A DNA stretch of 64,000 nucleotides from Phoenix dactylifera (Eukaryota; Streptophyta; Magnoliopsida; Arecales; Arecaceae): NCBI RefSeq assembly GCF_009389715.1, contig NC_052406.1, positions 992,001 to 1,056,000 on the forward strand, read 5' to 3'. Of the stretch, positions 50,001 to 61,674 are shown one piece after another. The notes below the pieces were generated by a model. The model saw only the letters and a program-made list of their open reading frames with translations. It had not been told where the DNA came from and searched no databases. The position numbers and the translations under genes are program-made. Position 1 is the stretch's first letter. Each line of letters begins with the position of its first letter.

Positions 50001-50451
50001 AACAAATAAAAAATATTTATTATTTTTGGAAAAACAGATGAACAAAACCTATCAAAGTTTAGTAAAATCATGAATTAAGGAAAAAACGGAACTTCATGAT
50101 TTTCCCAAGTGAATCTGATAATACCTTTCGAACAAGATCCTTTATCCTATATACTTAAAATATAAAATATTTATTGAACAAGGATGATGTGAAACCCTAA
50201 CATCATAAAAATCAACATCCAAACGAGATGGAGGTAAAGCAAAACTACTTTGGTGGTTTCGTTTCCCCCCCAAAAAATGAACAAATCTTCCTTCCCATGA
50301 TGCTAAGAACAATAAATACTCCAAACAAAGCAAAACATCAGCTTACTTTCCCCAAAAAAAAGAACAAATATTCCTCCCTACGATGCTAAGAACAACAACA
50401 CAATCCCCAAAAGCAATGCTTTCCACGATGGAAAAAACAAAGAAAGAAATT
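47095..50451. other. Intergenic, weak diverged repeats, no gene
   Basis: A GC-richer stretch (47160-47790) has short frames on both strands without a recognisable domain, so I do not call genes there. At 48340-48520 and 48525-48720 two diverged blocks share the order AGTCAAAAAATGT, TATTTAA, AATG(C/T)ATAGGTTAG-like and GTGTAAGCAATT-like words, with a weaker third trace near 49020-49130. The last 300 bases are probably the 3' untranslated region of the zinc-finger gene. Confidence 0.4.
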
Positions 50452-51051
50452 TTAGGCTGGAATCAAAAGCCTTGGCTTCTTGGCGGTCAGAGGGCTCTGC
50501 ACCTCCTCCTCCTCCTCACCCACTCCCCACCGCTCCACCCCAAACTCCGGCGACGGCGGCAGGTTCAGATCAAAATCTCTCACAGCGACACCCGAGCTCG
50601 AACAACCCTCCCAGTAGTGGCACCGCTTGTGCCCACCCAGCGCCTGCCCCGTCGCGAAACTCCTAAAGCAAACAGAGCACCGGTGAGCCCTGCCACCCTC
50701 CGAGGCGCCGCCAGACCCACCCGATGACACCGGCCCGTTGCCGGTGAACGAGGAGAAGAGACGCACGTCTTCGAGCCCGGTAGGCCGCCGGTGGCTGGAC
50801 TTGTGCCCACCGAGCGCCTGGTACGAAGGGAACGCCTTGCTGCAGACAGAGCACTTGTAAGAAGGCTTCGGCGGCGGAGGAAGAGGCAACGGTTGCTGCT
50901 GGCGGTCGTTGCCTCGCGCAAACATGAGGAGACAAAGAGCGAGATATTCTTCCTCGGTCCGGAGAGCAGAGGAGCGGCGGCGCTTGGAGCGGTCCCCCAT
51001 CGCCCATGGCAAGGCCTCTGTGGTGGAATCCAGAAGAGCTTGGAGGGCCAT
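50452..51051 (-). CDS. C2H2 zinc-finger transcriptional repressor, ZAT10/STZ type
   Basis: An intronless 199-residue protein with the full layout of the plant C1-2i zinc-finger group. A basic nuclear signal KRRRSS (23-28) comes first, then an L-box-like [15 protein letters not shown] (33-47). Finger 1 uses C67, C70, H83 and H87, and finger 2 uses C125, C128, H141 and H145, both with the invariant QALGGH helix. An EAR repression motif DFDLNLPP (159-166) follows. These proteins bind DNA through the two fingers and repress stress-responsive genes through EAR-recruited corepressors. The stress role is family knowledge, not shown here. Length is normal and nothing is broken. A TATA box lies 57 bp upstream of the ATG and ACGT and W-box motifs sit beyond it. 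High GC content and lack of introns are usual for the group. Confidence 0.95.
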   Translation of the reverse strand: MALQALLDSTTEALPWAMGDRSKRRRSSALRTEEEYLALCLLMFARGNDRQQQPLPLPPPPKPSYKCSVCSKAFPSYQALGGHKSSHRRPTGLEDVRLFSSFTGNGPVSSGGSGGASEGGRAHRCSVCFRSFATGQALGGHKRCHYWEGCSSSGVAVRDFDLNLPPSPEFGVERWGVGEEEEEVQSPLTAKKPRLLIPA

Positions 51052-51107
51052 GGGTTTTAAGCTATGGAAGGCGCTTGTTTTTTAGAGCGCGGTGCGAGAC
51101 TTGGGCG

Positions 51108-51114
51108 TTATATA
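51108..51114 (-). promoter_or_regulatory. TATA box of the ZAT10-like gene
   Basis: TATATAA on the - strand, 57 bp before the ATG at 51051, predicting a start near 51080 and a very short leader. Confidence 0.65.
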
Positions 51115-51246
51115 GAAGGATTCCAGGAGAGAAAAGGGTCAGTGGAGCAACGTGGGATGAAGACTAGAAGCAGTAGGAGGCTTCTGGAGCAAGGCGAGGG
51201 GCGGCGAAAGTTCGCATATACTTAAAAGATAAGAGGGTGTCATGTG

Positions 51247-51290
51247 TGACGTTAGCGGTCAAAATGTGGGGGCTAAGCACTACAACGTGG
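51247..51290 (-). promoter_or_regulatory. ACGT and W-box cluster upstream of the ZAT10-like gene
   Basis: Within 44 bp lie TGACGT (51247-51252, an as-1-like ACGT core), GGTCAA (51257-51262, TTGACC on the gene's strand, a W-box) and CAACGTGG (51283-51290, an ACGT core). They fall 130-180 bp upstream of the TATA box. WRKY and bZIP control would fit a stress-induced gene but is inferred from motifs only. Confidence 0.4.
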
Positions 51291-52554
51291 AAAAATGTTC
51301 AAAGTTGGCTCAGCTCTTCGTACGTTGTTCCAAATCTTCACCAAAAAAACAAACAAAAAAAAACACCATAGAATACTGTATGGCATTTGATGCCATTACT
51401 AGAAAATAATTAGACATCAAACAAGATGCATTATATATAACTTATAAGATCTTCTTATTTGACTGTCATTCATCTTCTGGCACAAATTATGCAACGTCCA
51501 AAATTTATGGTCAAACAAGATTAGAGGAGGGCAAGGCCTTACTTAATTTTATTAAATTAAACATATTTTAAGTTTATTGAATGAAAAGGTGTGTTTGAGA
51601 AAAACCTACGAATCCACATTTGTAATAGATTTTGTCGGGGCACTAATAGGTTGCTGGTCATTGCTTACCACATCTCCTCTGCTCGCTAGTCGCACTAGAA
51701 AAGATTTTAGATTGGATTAGAGAAACAGATAAAAGTTTAAATAGTCTAAAGAGTTGACACTAAAGAGAATTACATATACATATAGGCATAATTTTTTTGT
51801 TGATCCATAATCTGAGATCTAGCACGGTTTAAAATAAAGGAAAAAAATATTCAACCCCAGCTATCTTTAGTGGGCCTAAACATGAAGGAAGAGGTGCGGG
51901 GAAGATATACTGAATATGAAAATAAAGAATGTCTCATGTCTAGTTAGAGTTTTCGAAGAAGAGATGAAAGAACAATTTTTTCATGGTAATAAAAATGTTA
52001 CATTTTATGAAAAAAATTCATATAGAATATGAAAAAGTCACTGGCTGAGAATTGGGATAGAATGAGATAAGATTTTTAGAAAGAATGAGATGAGGTCTTT
52101 AGATAGAATGAGATAAGATCTTTTTCTTTATTAGAAATATAATAGGTATTTTACATATTTTTTTAAAAAAATAAATACTCAAAATATAAATTATTCTAAA
52201 ATATGCTAATTTCTTTTATTAACCAAATATGGTTAGTGATAGAAAAATTTTTCTGTAAGTCAAATGGGCGCCAAAGTAGATGAGTTGATCGACTTGGAGA
52301 TTTCTTTTCGGAACTGTGACGTTGTGGATCACACCACATTGTATTTTTTACATTGTTTTATTCTCTTTGTTTCTTCATAAGAACCTTCTCGTTCTTATTC
52401 GGCTCGTGGTCTTCTTAGGTTGAAGCCGCCTTTTAATAGTGCTTCATGTGAAATAAACGGTCCGGACTCTTTTTTGGAAAAAGAATCACACGTGCGACTG
52501 CTATCTGATTATATATGTAAAGATACGACTCGTAAGTGGATGGCTACGGCTTAT
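51291..52554. other. Upstream flank of the ZAT10-like gene, no gene
   Basis: AT-rich with repeated AGAATGAGATAAGATCTTT words near 52065-52125; nothing else recognised. Confidence 0.4.
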
Positions 52555-52890
52555 TTGTTGTTAAGGTGAGAGTGATCGAAGTAGTAGCAGGGGGAGGACC
52601 ACCCCATCTGTATAGCAGTCCCCACTGGGCCTCCCTTTTACGAAAGAATGTTCCATACAGGTCGCAGGTTCTGCGTGCCTTGCCCGACCCGTGGGCTCAC
52701 TCCACTGAGCTCATCGCCTTCACATGTGGGTACGTCACCCCAGCGCCATCTTGGTACAAGTGGAAGAAAAGCATAACCGCCAACAAACCATCCGGACGTA
52801 GGGCATCCAGTCCCCTAATTTAATCGACGCCCGCGCGTTTCGAACCTGAGCAACTCGAGAATTATCGTCTCCTTACTACCAGGCTACTAT
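52555..52890 (-). mobile_element. Possible tRNA-derived SINE
   Basis: On the - strand TAGCCTGGTAGTAAGG (52886-52871) resembles an RNA polymerase III A box, and GGTTCGAAAC (52846-52837) matches a B box about 40 bases downstream, the spacing of a tRNA head. A GC-richer, non-coding body follows to about 52555. TAGCCA lies near both ends and could be a short target duplication. There is no clear tail, so the call is tentative. Confidence 0.5.
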
Positions 52891-53078
52891 TTTGGTGGCT
52901 AAGTATTGCTTTTTCACTAGGTTGGATGGCATCTATCTTGCTCTACGATTTGTATTTGCTCTACGATTTGTATCTACTTCTATATGTTTAGTGGAAGCTT
53001 CCATCTTTGTTGCTGCCAAAGATAGTCAAGTCCAACATTGCATGTAGTGATGGTCCACGGCCAAGGGTCCGATACCAT

Positions 53079-53904
53079 TGAACGTGGGCTGGACCACCAT
53101 TATCTTGAGTAACAAATATGGAGTAGGGTGACGGTGACGCCGGCGACGAGAAGGGAGACATAGGAAGTTCTGATTCAGGCGACGAGGGAGACTGTAAGAG
53201 CACCCAGTTTGAGTCTTGATAAGAAGGGTATGGCTCCTTTGCATGGTGATTCAGATCCTGATCAGAAGGTACTCTTCTCAAAACTGGTGGAGAGGTAGAA
53301 GAAAAAAAAAAAAAGAGAAAAAAAATAATTTTATTTTTCTATACTATTACATCGGTATATCTCAGAAATTATATATATAGTCGTATATAGACTCTATATA
53401 TTAAAAAAAATATAGACTGATATAGAATCACGCTAACAAAAAAAAATATTATGAGTGATACAAGTTGTTACGTGATTCCTAAAATCACTTCAGTAAGATT
53501 ATGCAAACAAAAAAAAAAAAAAGATCACACAATTGAAAAAAAATATTATGGGTCGATACAGTGCAGTGTGATCCTGAATTATGCTAACACCGTTAAACTT
53601 GGGCCGGACCACCACTTAATAAATATGCAGTAGGGAGACAATGATGTTGGAGACAAGGGAGACGTAAGAAGTTCTGATTCATGCGACGAGGGAGGTTATG
53701 AGAGCTCCTAGTTCGAGTCTCGACAAGAAAGGTATGGCTCCTTAATTTGCATAGTGATTCAGTTCCTTATCAGAAGGTATTCTTCTCAAAACGGATGGAG
53801 AGGTAGAAGAAGAAAAAAACAAGAGAAAAAAAAATAATTTTATTTTTTTATTCTATTATATTTATTATATCTCAGGAGTACTTATATATATTCATGTACG
53901 AACT

Positions 53905-53981
<77 letters not shown>

Positions 53982-54400
53982 TATATATATATATAATAGC
54001 CTGATATAGAATTACGCTAATAAAGAAAAATATTGTGAGTGATGCAAGTTACTATGTGATTTTTAAAATTATTCTAATAAGATCATGCAAACAAAAAAAA
54101 AATTACATTATTTAAAAAAATATTATGGGCCAATACAGTTGCAGCGTGATCTTCTAAATTATGCGAACACGTTAAACTTGGGCCGGACCATCACTTAACA
54201 AATATGCAGTAGGGAGACGGTGACGTCGGAGACTAGAAGGGAGACGTAAGAAGTTCTAATTCATGCGACGAGGGAGGCTGTGAGAGCTGCCAGTTCGAGT
54301 CTTGACAAGAAGGACGTAAGGCTCCTTTGCATAGTGATTCAGTTCCTTAGACAGAGAATGAGCAGGGATCAGAAGGTATTCTTCTCAAAACTGGTGGGGA
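53079..54400 (+). repeat. Three direct repeats of about 0.5 kb (last one partial)
   Basis: Units begin at about 53079, 53592 and 54171 with GTTAAACTTGGGCCGGACCA or a close variant. Each continues through ATATGCAGTAGGGAGAC, GAAGTTCTGATTCA (53163, 53667, 54249), GAGTCTTGACAAGAAGG and a poly-A/AT-rich end. Unit 2 is longer because of a large (AT)n tract. The third unit runs directly into a LINE ORF1. Confidence 0.85.
53909..53996 (+). repeat. (AT)n microsatellite
   Basis: Nearly pure AT dinucleotides with two short breaks, inside the second 0.5 kb repeat. Confidence 0.85.
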
Positions 54401-54499
54401 GGCAGATCAGCCCAAGGAGAAAGGGGGAGCGTCACACCTTATATGGGCGTCGGTTGCTTAATTTGAGGCGCCTGGCACGGCCAGCGACAAAGTCTGGTT

Positions 54500-55256
54500 G
54501 CGGATGAGGAGGTGGAAAAGCTTCGAGCAAACTTTAATAGGGTTGTGAAGTTCTCCAAGGAAGAACTGAAGGAAGCTAGAGAGGAATGGCGTTATGCACT
54601 CATTGGAAGAACTGTGGGAAGATGAGTGGGTCCTAGATTTTTCGGTAAGCTCTCTTCAAGGGCGTTGGAAACTTATTAGGTTTTTCCTTTGGGTGGAGAT
54701 CACTTCGTCTTCAAATTTCATTCTGAAGAAGATATGATCAAAAAACCCTATCAGCAGGGCAGCTATTTGGATGAGGATGGATGCATGCATGAGTTGCCTG
54801 TTGAGTTATGGAAGAGAGAGAGAGAGAGAGAGAATTCTTGAGATAGCTTCAATGGCCGGAAAATCATTATGGCTGGACGAATGAACGGAAAGCAAAAGAT
54901 TAGGAAACTATGCTTTCTGATGGATTTGAATGAGCCTCTGGTCCCTGGGGTAGACCTTCAGACTGAGGATGATGAAGCTCCAGTTTGGCTACCCTTCACG
55001 TATGAAGGAAACTCGTGTGCTGCTTCGCCAGTGGGCGGTTGGGTTATAGTGCCATGGATTGTCCTCATAGAACGGTAGCTGGGAAGGTGGCAGTGGTGGA
55101 ACAGCGGAGTCCTCAAGGAGGAGTCTCTACTAGCAATGTAGAAAATCAAAAGAGGAGGAGAAACAAGGAATTGCATGTATGGTCCTCGGTTGGCTTCTCA
55201 GACTCGAGGAGGCCAGGAAGGTTTCAGCGGAGGAAGAAACCCGGAGGAAATGAGAG
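54500..55256 (+). pseudogene. LINE ORF1 (DUF4283 and zinc knuckle) remnant
   Basis: The DUF4283-like part covers about 54505-54815 and the zinc-knuckle part about 54990-55080. At least two frame changes occur, one of them just before the knuckle. The tail (55080-55256) is basic and polar (KRRRNKE, RRPGRFQRRKK), fitting an RNA-binding protein. A (GA)n tract at 54811-54832 interrupts the middle. Confidence 0.7.
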
Positions 55257-55258
55257 AC

Positions 55259-55925
55259 CACTACAAGAAACTTGGACATTAGCGACGTTTTTTTTGGCTA
55301 TTAGCGACGCTTTTAAGCGTCGGTAGAAACCATCCCGAAGCTTTACAAAGCGTCGGTAAAGCGTCGCCTATGCTACAGTGGAAAAAACATTTTCCGACGC
55401 TTTCAAAAGCGTCGCTAATTACAATTTAGCGACGCTTTTAAGCGTCGCTCCTTCCCGACGCTTTAAAGCGTCGCTCTTTACCGACGCTTTAAAGCGTCGC
55501 TAATTACCATTTGCCAAGAAAATTACCATTGGCGGTTTGCATCTTCTCCTTCATTCCCATGGTGCTGATGGAACATAAAGAGAAATATAAACAATCTCCC
55601 CAATCGGTACCTTCATTCCATCCATGCAGAGTGGTTGGGTTTGGCTATATAAACAGTTCTTTTTTTTCAAATTCGCCGATGTGGGACTAAAATGAGGTGG
55701 TTTTTGGCTTCCGATGACGCTTTTAACGACGTTTAAAAGCGTCGTTATTTAACAACGCAAAAAGCGTCGTCAATTACATATTAACTTTGACGACGCTTTT
55801 AAGCGTTGTCATTAGCCGACGCTTTTAAAAAGCGTCGGCAAATGTTGACGGGGGAAAAATTTTTGCCGACGCTTGGAATAAGCATTGGCAAATAAGAGTC
55901 GGAAATTTACTTTTTTGGCGTAGTG
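55259..55925. mobile_element. Non-autonomous CACTA (En/Spm) element
   Basis: It begins CACTACAAGAAACTTGG and ends TTTTTTGGCGTAGTG, so the CACTAC terminal hexamer is intact on both sides. Inside, subterminal units of the form (A/C)CGACGCTTTTAAGCGTCG(C/G) are repeated about ten times in various states. Each is itself a palindrome, as for transposase-binding repeats of CACTA elements. Flanking triplets are GAC and GGC, a 3-bp duplication with one change. At 667 bp it has no transposase. Confidence 0.88.
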
Positions 55926-55989
55926 GGCTAACGAGACTCGTGGATTACGAGTTAACTAGGGCGAGTCTGGAATACCCGGCAAATGGTCC

Positions 55990-56340
55990 AAACTTGGAAC
56001 CCTAGTGTTCTTCACCCCGAAAACTTCCATCTCCGAGTTTTCTCAAGATTAATTTCGATGAATGCGTGCTAGATGGTAACAAGAGGAGAGGTGTTGATTT
56101 TGTCCTTAGAGGCCCGAACTCCATGGTGATTGTAACTAGTGGCTGTCAGATTCAACATCTCGGTCCTAAGGGTTGAGCTTAAGGGCGGCATGTGCTCGTC
56201 TAGATTATGCTCGGCATGTATTGTAGGCTGGTGCGATGCTGCTTGAGGGAGATTTGGCTATGGTCATTGAAAGGGTTCAGCAGATTGTGGCGGTGTGGCG
56301 AGTGCCACCTCTTGATCCGAGACATCCAAGCTATAGTACT
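55990..56340 (+). pseudogene. LINE RNase H remnant downstream of the CACTA element
   Basis: Translation gives LKINFDECVLDGN, VLRGPNSMVIV, ELKAACARLDYA and LLEGDLAMVIERVQ in the order of plant LINE RNase H, with several stops. In the last block the family would have Asp-Ser where this copy has Asp-Leu. Confidence 0.65.
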
Positions 56341-56469
56341 GTATTTTGACTTTTTTGGATGTATCGTAATCATCAAGTTTAGTTAAAAAAAAAAAAACAG
56401 CCCAAAGAGGGGGCACCAACACGTGGTGCCGAGGAGATGGTTGTGGGGATTCTGTTATTGGCAGAATTA

Positions 56470-57581
56470 GGCCCTGTTTGGGAGAGCTGTTAGTAGTAGA
56501 GCTTTTGGAAGTAGAGCTGTTGGAAGTAGAGCTGTCTGAAGTAGAGCGTTTATAAAAAGTTGTTTGCTGTTTGGGGTAACTACATTTTTTAAAGTGCTGT
56601 GGCACTTTAATATTTGTTTGGTAAACAAACTGAGAAATACTTTTGTGTGACAAAATGACCCATAAAGGGACATTACCAGTATTATATTAACAAAGCATAA
56701 TAAAATATAATATATATTAATACATAAATATATGATATAGTATAATATTAATGTAATACAATATAATATTATTATAATATAGTACTATAACATTATATTT
56801 TATAGAATAATAATTTAATATAATATTAAATTATTTAACATAACATATCAATGTATTATGATATAATGTAATATAATATTATATTTATAGTATAAAACAA
56901 TAATAAATATATAAAATATTATAATTATTAACGTAAATTAATTTTTCATCTTTCTAACAAAATTTCTAGCTAGGTGATAAAATTGGTTAAATAATTACTA
57001 ATATTTATTTTTATTTATTTATTTATTTAGATCATATTATTTGCCACTTACTCATTATTTTTATTTTTATTTATTTATTTTATTTACTTATTTTACTTAT
57101 TTATTTATTTATTATTTTATTTTCTTAAAATATAGGAGGGTCGCTGGCCATGGGTGGTGGCTGGCATGGTGGCTGCCACCGTGGGTAGCCACGAGCTCCC
57201 AAAACAAAAAAAAAAAAAAGTGAAAAAAAAAGAAAAAAAAAGAAGAGGAAGAAAGAACAGAGGCGGTGTTGAGAGGAAGAAGAAGATAGAGAGGGAGAGG
57301 GAGAGGATGGATGAGAGAGGAGAGGGCGGGATGAGGGTTTTGGGAAAAGAAGTGTGATTTAAAATGGGGGTATTTGGTCCAAAAAACAGCTTTCCGACAA
57401 AGCTGAAATAGCATTTTTGCGAAAGCTCCAAATAGAGCTTATCCCCAAAAGCTGTTTCAGCTTCCCGCAAAACTGAAATAGCTTTCCGTAAATTTAACCA
57501 AACATCATTTTTTATCTAAAAGTATTTTTGGAGGGCCAGAATAGTGCTTTTGGCCCTCCAAAAGCTCCCCCAAATAGGGCC
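56470..57581. mobile_element. PIF/Harbinger-like MITE, about 1.1 kb
   Basis: The left end GGCCCTGTTTGGGAGAGCT and the reverse complement of the right end GGCCCTATTTGGGGGAGCT form 19-bp inverted repeats with two differences. TTA lies on both sides (56467-56469 and 57582-57584), the expected target duplication. Internal arms also carry related AGCTGTTTCAGC and GCTTTTGG words. The core is AT-rich and includes a purine-rich run (57210-57345). No transposase is present. Confidence 0.85.
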
Positions 57582-57584
57582 TTA

Positions 57585-57989
57585 GTTACACAAGATCGGG
57601 AAGGGTGGTGATCAAGCAGGGGAAAATGATTGTTGAAGTGGGCTAACAAAGCAGTCCATTTGGGCCTCTTCTCATGTCCAAAAGGGAGAGCCCATTAAGA
57701 ATCGGTCCAAATTCGAAGGGTTCAGACCAAAATAAAAAATTGAGCTGGTCTACATCATCTTCAAATTGGAACCTGTAAGATCCAGCATACGAAGCAGAAC
57801 AGAATATCTACCATTTGGCTGCATCTTCATGACTTAACCATTTTATCTATGGCCCTTTAAAGGGACCCCAACTAAGGGTGGAAGTGAATCGGATAACATT
57901 CGTTCGGATCTGTTTTTGTATCTGAATTTATTCAAAAATATGATAAAAATTTCAGCATCGACTAATATCCGTATCCATATCATATCCGT

Positions 57990-58083
<94 letters not shown>

Positions 58084-58384
58084 AGATAGATAACTATTCG
58101 ATTCGTATTCGAATATCTGACTCCATTTGTAATCTTATTTAATTTTATATGTTACTTATGAACTTTTAAGAAAAATGAATAACCACATTAATATGCTGAT
58201 TACTTGATTTATCATCTAAATTAATAATATCTCTTGATTTTGTAAGTCATAAAGTTTAATTAATCTAATTTATATTGTGTATTTATATCCTATAGTTTCG
58301 ATATTTGGTTTGCATCCGTATCCATTTAAAATAGATATAAATATGATTTTTGCATCCGGCTGATTCATTGAGGATCTTGGATCC
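57585..58384. other. Intergenic with (AT)n microsatellite
   Basis: Holds an (AT)n tract at about 57991-58078 followed by CGATAGATAGATA. No gene is seen. Confidence 0.5.
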
Positions 58385-58790
58385 TTGTTGGGTGTCTGGA
58401 AGTACCAATGGTCTGGAAAGCGTGTTTCGTCGGATGAATTGAAAAGAGTTCTGGATTTTGAACTTTTCTATTATTGTTGCTTGGGGACTTCAATTGCATC
58501 ATATCATCAGATAAGAAAAGAGGTGGTGCCCCTTTTCATGAAACTTGGGGAGAAACAGAGAATTCAAGGAATTTCTTTGAGAGCTTTCATTGATCTGGGA
58601 TTTATAGGCACTAGATTTATGTGGTATAATAATAAGATGGGGTTGGCAGAATTTGGGAAGGACTGGACAGACAGAGCAGTGGCCATATGATGATGGCTGA
58701 CTCATGTATCTTTAGATTTTGGTTCAGCATCTTACAAGATCAGGATCTGACCATTGCCCATTATGATTTTCAATGGAGTCAGTGGCAAAG
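58385..58790 (+). pseudogene. LINE endonuclease fragment
   Basis: The frame shows EKQRIQGISLRAFIDLGFIG and RFMWYNNKMGLA, then after frame changes SDHCPL near 58750. These are the distal blocks of the L1 endonuclease (substrate-binding loop and catalytic SDH). The preceding GDFN motif is out of frame near 58480. No other LINE part adjoins it, so it is a fragment of a third LINE insertion. Confidence 0.75.
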
Positions 58791-59039
58791 AGTGTTATCT
58801 TCATGCAGATGATTGAATGGCGGCGGGTTGAGAGAGTCTCACCATTCCATTTCAGGATGATAGGATACTGCCAGTTACATGAACAAATAAAACAGGTAAA
58901 CTCTATAATTGCAATCCTTGGATTTCTGACTCCAAATTTAGGTAGCTCCACTCTCATGCAACCCTCGAGTAAAAAGCTTTGTAGATATCTAAACACCATC
59001 CTAGTGAATGGTGCGCCAAAAATGGGGACACATATATAG

Positions 59040-61674
59040 GGATAGATTGTGGGCAAGCTGAGGTAATTATGAGCTGATTATTTTGCTGAATAAATTTAAA
59101 TAAGATGAAAATATAATATTGGAAATATAAAATATAATTTATCTTTTTCATGATTCCTCCTAACCCAACCCGAGTTTTTCGGCTATAAGTTAAAACTCGC
59201 TCACTCTCAAGCATCCAATGCACCTTGAAGTCTGCTCATGTCACGCCTTCGACTCAAGATCGCGAGCCGGGAGATTGCAGCAACTATCGTATACTCATAA
59301 AAAACTCTCTCCACAAGCATACAAGGCATTCAATGTGATATTATACCCAGCAGTAGAATAAATTTAAATAATTAATATTCAAAAATTAATTTAAATAATA
59401 AAATTAAAAGTCTTACAAACTAATGATGTTCCAAAATATTGCATCAACTCTAAAATAAAATCTAGTCTAAATAAAAATGTCAAAATTTTATCTCTAATCG
59501 CTCTTCCATGATAAATTTTCGAGTCAAGCTAATTCTTCTGATCTGTAAAAATAGTAAGAAATTGTACAATGAGCTAGATAGCCTAGTAAGTAATGAACAC
59601 CGTAACTAAATAATTCATGTAATAATATAGATTATAAATATAAATTATAATGAATCGGTATAAAGATATAATCAATTTCATTTCAAGTAGTAAAACCAAT
59701 ATCTTTCAAATATTCATATACATAAACATAATTTCGATTCATAACAAATTACATTCAACTCAACAACCTTTTTACTATGGCCCCACTTATACCCTATGGC
59801 TAGATAAGAAACAAAGTTGTACTTATACCTTGTAGAGTAGGCTAGAATACGCACTTATACCCTATGGAGTAGATCAGAATACCGCACTTATATCCTGTGG
59901 TGGGGCTAAAAATAGAATCTATGAGCTCAATAATAATCAAAGTACTAATGCATAATGCCCAATTGATAGAATTCGGAACATAGTCAGGTTGAGAATTTAA
60001 ATCTAATATATATTAAAGTTTTTTTTACAAAATAACATATATATCATAATTCAATCAAAATATGCATATACGATGTAAGTCAGTAAACAATATAATAATA
60101 GTCTGAAAAATATTACTCCGAATTACATACCTATTTTTCATTCAAAACACAATCTCATAAAATTCATAAACATATATAAATCGATTAATAATTTTTAATG
60201 TAAAAATAATATTATATAAATAAAAAATCTAGAAAGGATAGATCATTATTTAATTTGTGAGTGAAACCAATCTACATATTCAAATAATTTCAAAAATTGC
60301 TCTCAGAACTTAAGATTCTGACAGGCCCTCAACTGAAATTTCCGGTGAGCACCGTGAGCCAAGCCCGTTGAAAGTCAGGAGGAGAAGAAGAAAGAACCAA
60401 ATGAGTCTATCTTCTATCTAAGTTAATAGGCTCTATTTTTTTTTTTTTCTCTGTCATACTTCAAGTAGAGTAAAGCTCTATCTTTTTTTTTCTTGTTCTA
60501 TTTCAAGTTGAACAAGGCTCTATCTTTCTTCGATCTCCTACTCCAACTCTTACATCTGAGTCGGTCAGGTGGACTTGGTACAATCCTTATTAGTTGGGTT
60601 GGATATTATAGCTCAATTGCAAGTACATGTAGTCTCGCAACCTAGAGAAGAATAGAAACCCACCCAATCTCTCAAATTTAATACTTCTCAGGTTTATGGA
60701 TTTTTCTCAAATTTAACAGTTCTTAGATTCATGACAACTTGATTTCTTTTAATTAAAAAAATGTAATCCATCGGTCCTCATTTACAGCAAGGTGTCCATA
60801 GAAAAGCAATCCGAAATTTACAAAACATACAAAATAGAAAATAGAATAGTAGCGCCAAAGGATATCATTGAGGTGAGAACCACTCTCGTGTCCTGTGGAA
60901 GCCGAACTGAGGTGGGACATGTCTCGGCTTTTCTTTTGGAAATAAGAATTGCTTCGGTGTCTGTGAAAAGGATCTTTTTAAGCGGTGGAGTTCAGACTCT
61001 CGAGCCAGAGTTTCCCTTCGTCTTAAATTACAGAGGAAGAGCCCCTTTTTTTAGCCATTGTCTTCCAAAAAAACCTCAGTCATTCCCAAGAAGGCATACA
61101 GCTTGTCGGACACCCTGGAGAGCAAACCTCGCCACGTAGATTATCCTGTATTTTTGTCCCAAAAAATAAATTTAAAAAAATATTTTTTTAACATACTGTG
61201 TTAAAGCTTGCTCATTCAGCTTTCTTCTTTTCTTTTTGGATTCAATTAATAATTCACCACAAAACTTGATATTAAAGAACAGGATTCTAAAAACCTGGTA
61301 AAAGGATTTGCATATCTCACCGCACCACTGGAGTCATACGCATTGAGGACACCACCCAAGCCATGAACAGAGCAAACAACTCATACATGGTGGAAGCCAA
61401 TGACAAAAGTGTTTTAAAGAAATAATATATGCCAACCTTGACATATCAACTACTCTCTGGCACTTCCACTATTTACACCATTCCTTCATAACTCTTTTTT
61501 TTAAAAAAAAAACAACTCAATTATGCTATGTTTTTTTTTAATGGGAAGCTTTGCAGAAGCCATACATGGTAATAACTCAATTTGATATACCTATGTAGGT
61601 TTGTCATATAATCAACTTTTATTCACAGCATAGTCAGCATATCTACTCTTGGCCGAATTACCTTCTCATAGCTT
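59040..61674. other. Intergenic with LTR-like repeats
   Basis: AT-rich DNA. At 59780-59900 three to four units of about 42 bp repeat CACTTATACCCT(A/G)TGG(A/T)GTAG. At 60430-60530 there are three related (G)GCTCTAT(C)TTTTTT units. Both look like debris of LTR elements, but no ends are visible. The frame at 60792-61139 has no recognisable domain. Confidence 0.4.

Larger units (their letters stand above)
54420..56397 (+). mobile_element. L1-type LINE, RT region lost, split by a CACTA element
   Basis: ORF1 remains at about 54500-55256, and RNase H remains at 55990-56340, followed by a 13-base poly(A) (56385-56397). Between them is the CACTA element 55259-55925; the endonuclease and reverse transcriptase are gone. 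ORF1 shows EEVEKLRANFNRVVKFSKEE, ALIGRTVG, FVFKFHSEEDM and a zinc knuckle related to CFASGRLGYSAMDCPH with two cysteines in their usual places and one changed. The N-terminal pattern resembles that of the LINE at 1577-5520, so both belong to one clade. Stops and shifts abound. Confidence 0.8.

Noticed and set aside
57112..57470. Phe/Leu-rich frames on the - strand
   Set aside because: They come from a purine-rich tract within the MITE at 56470-57581.
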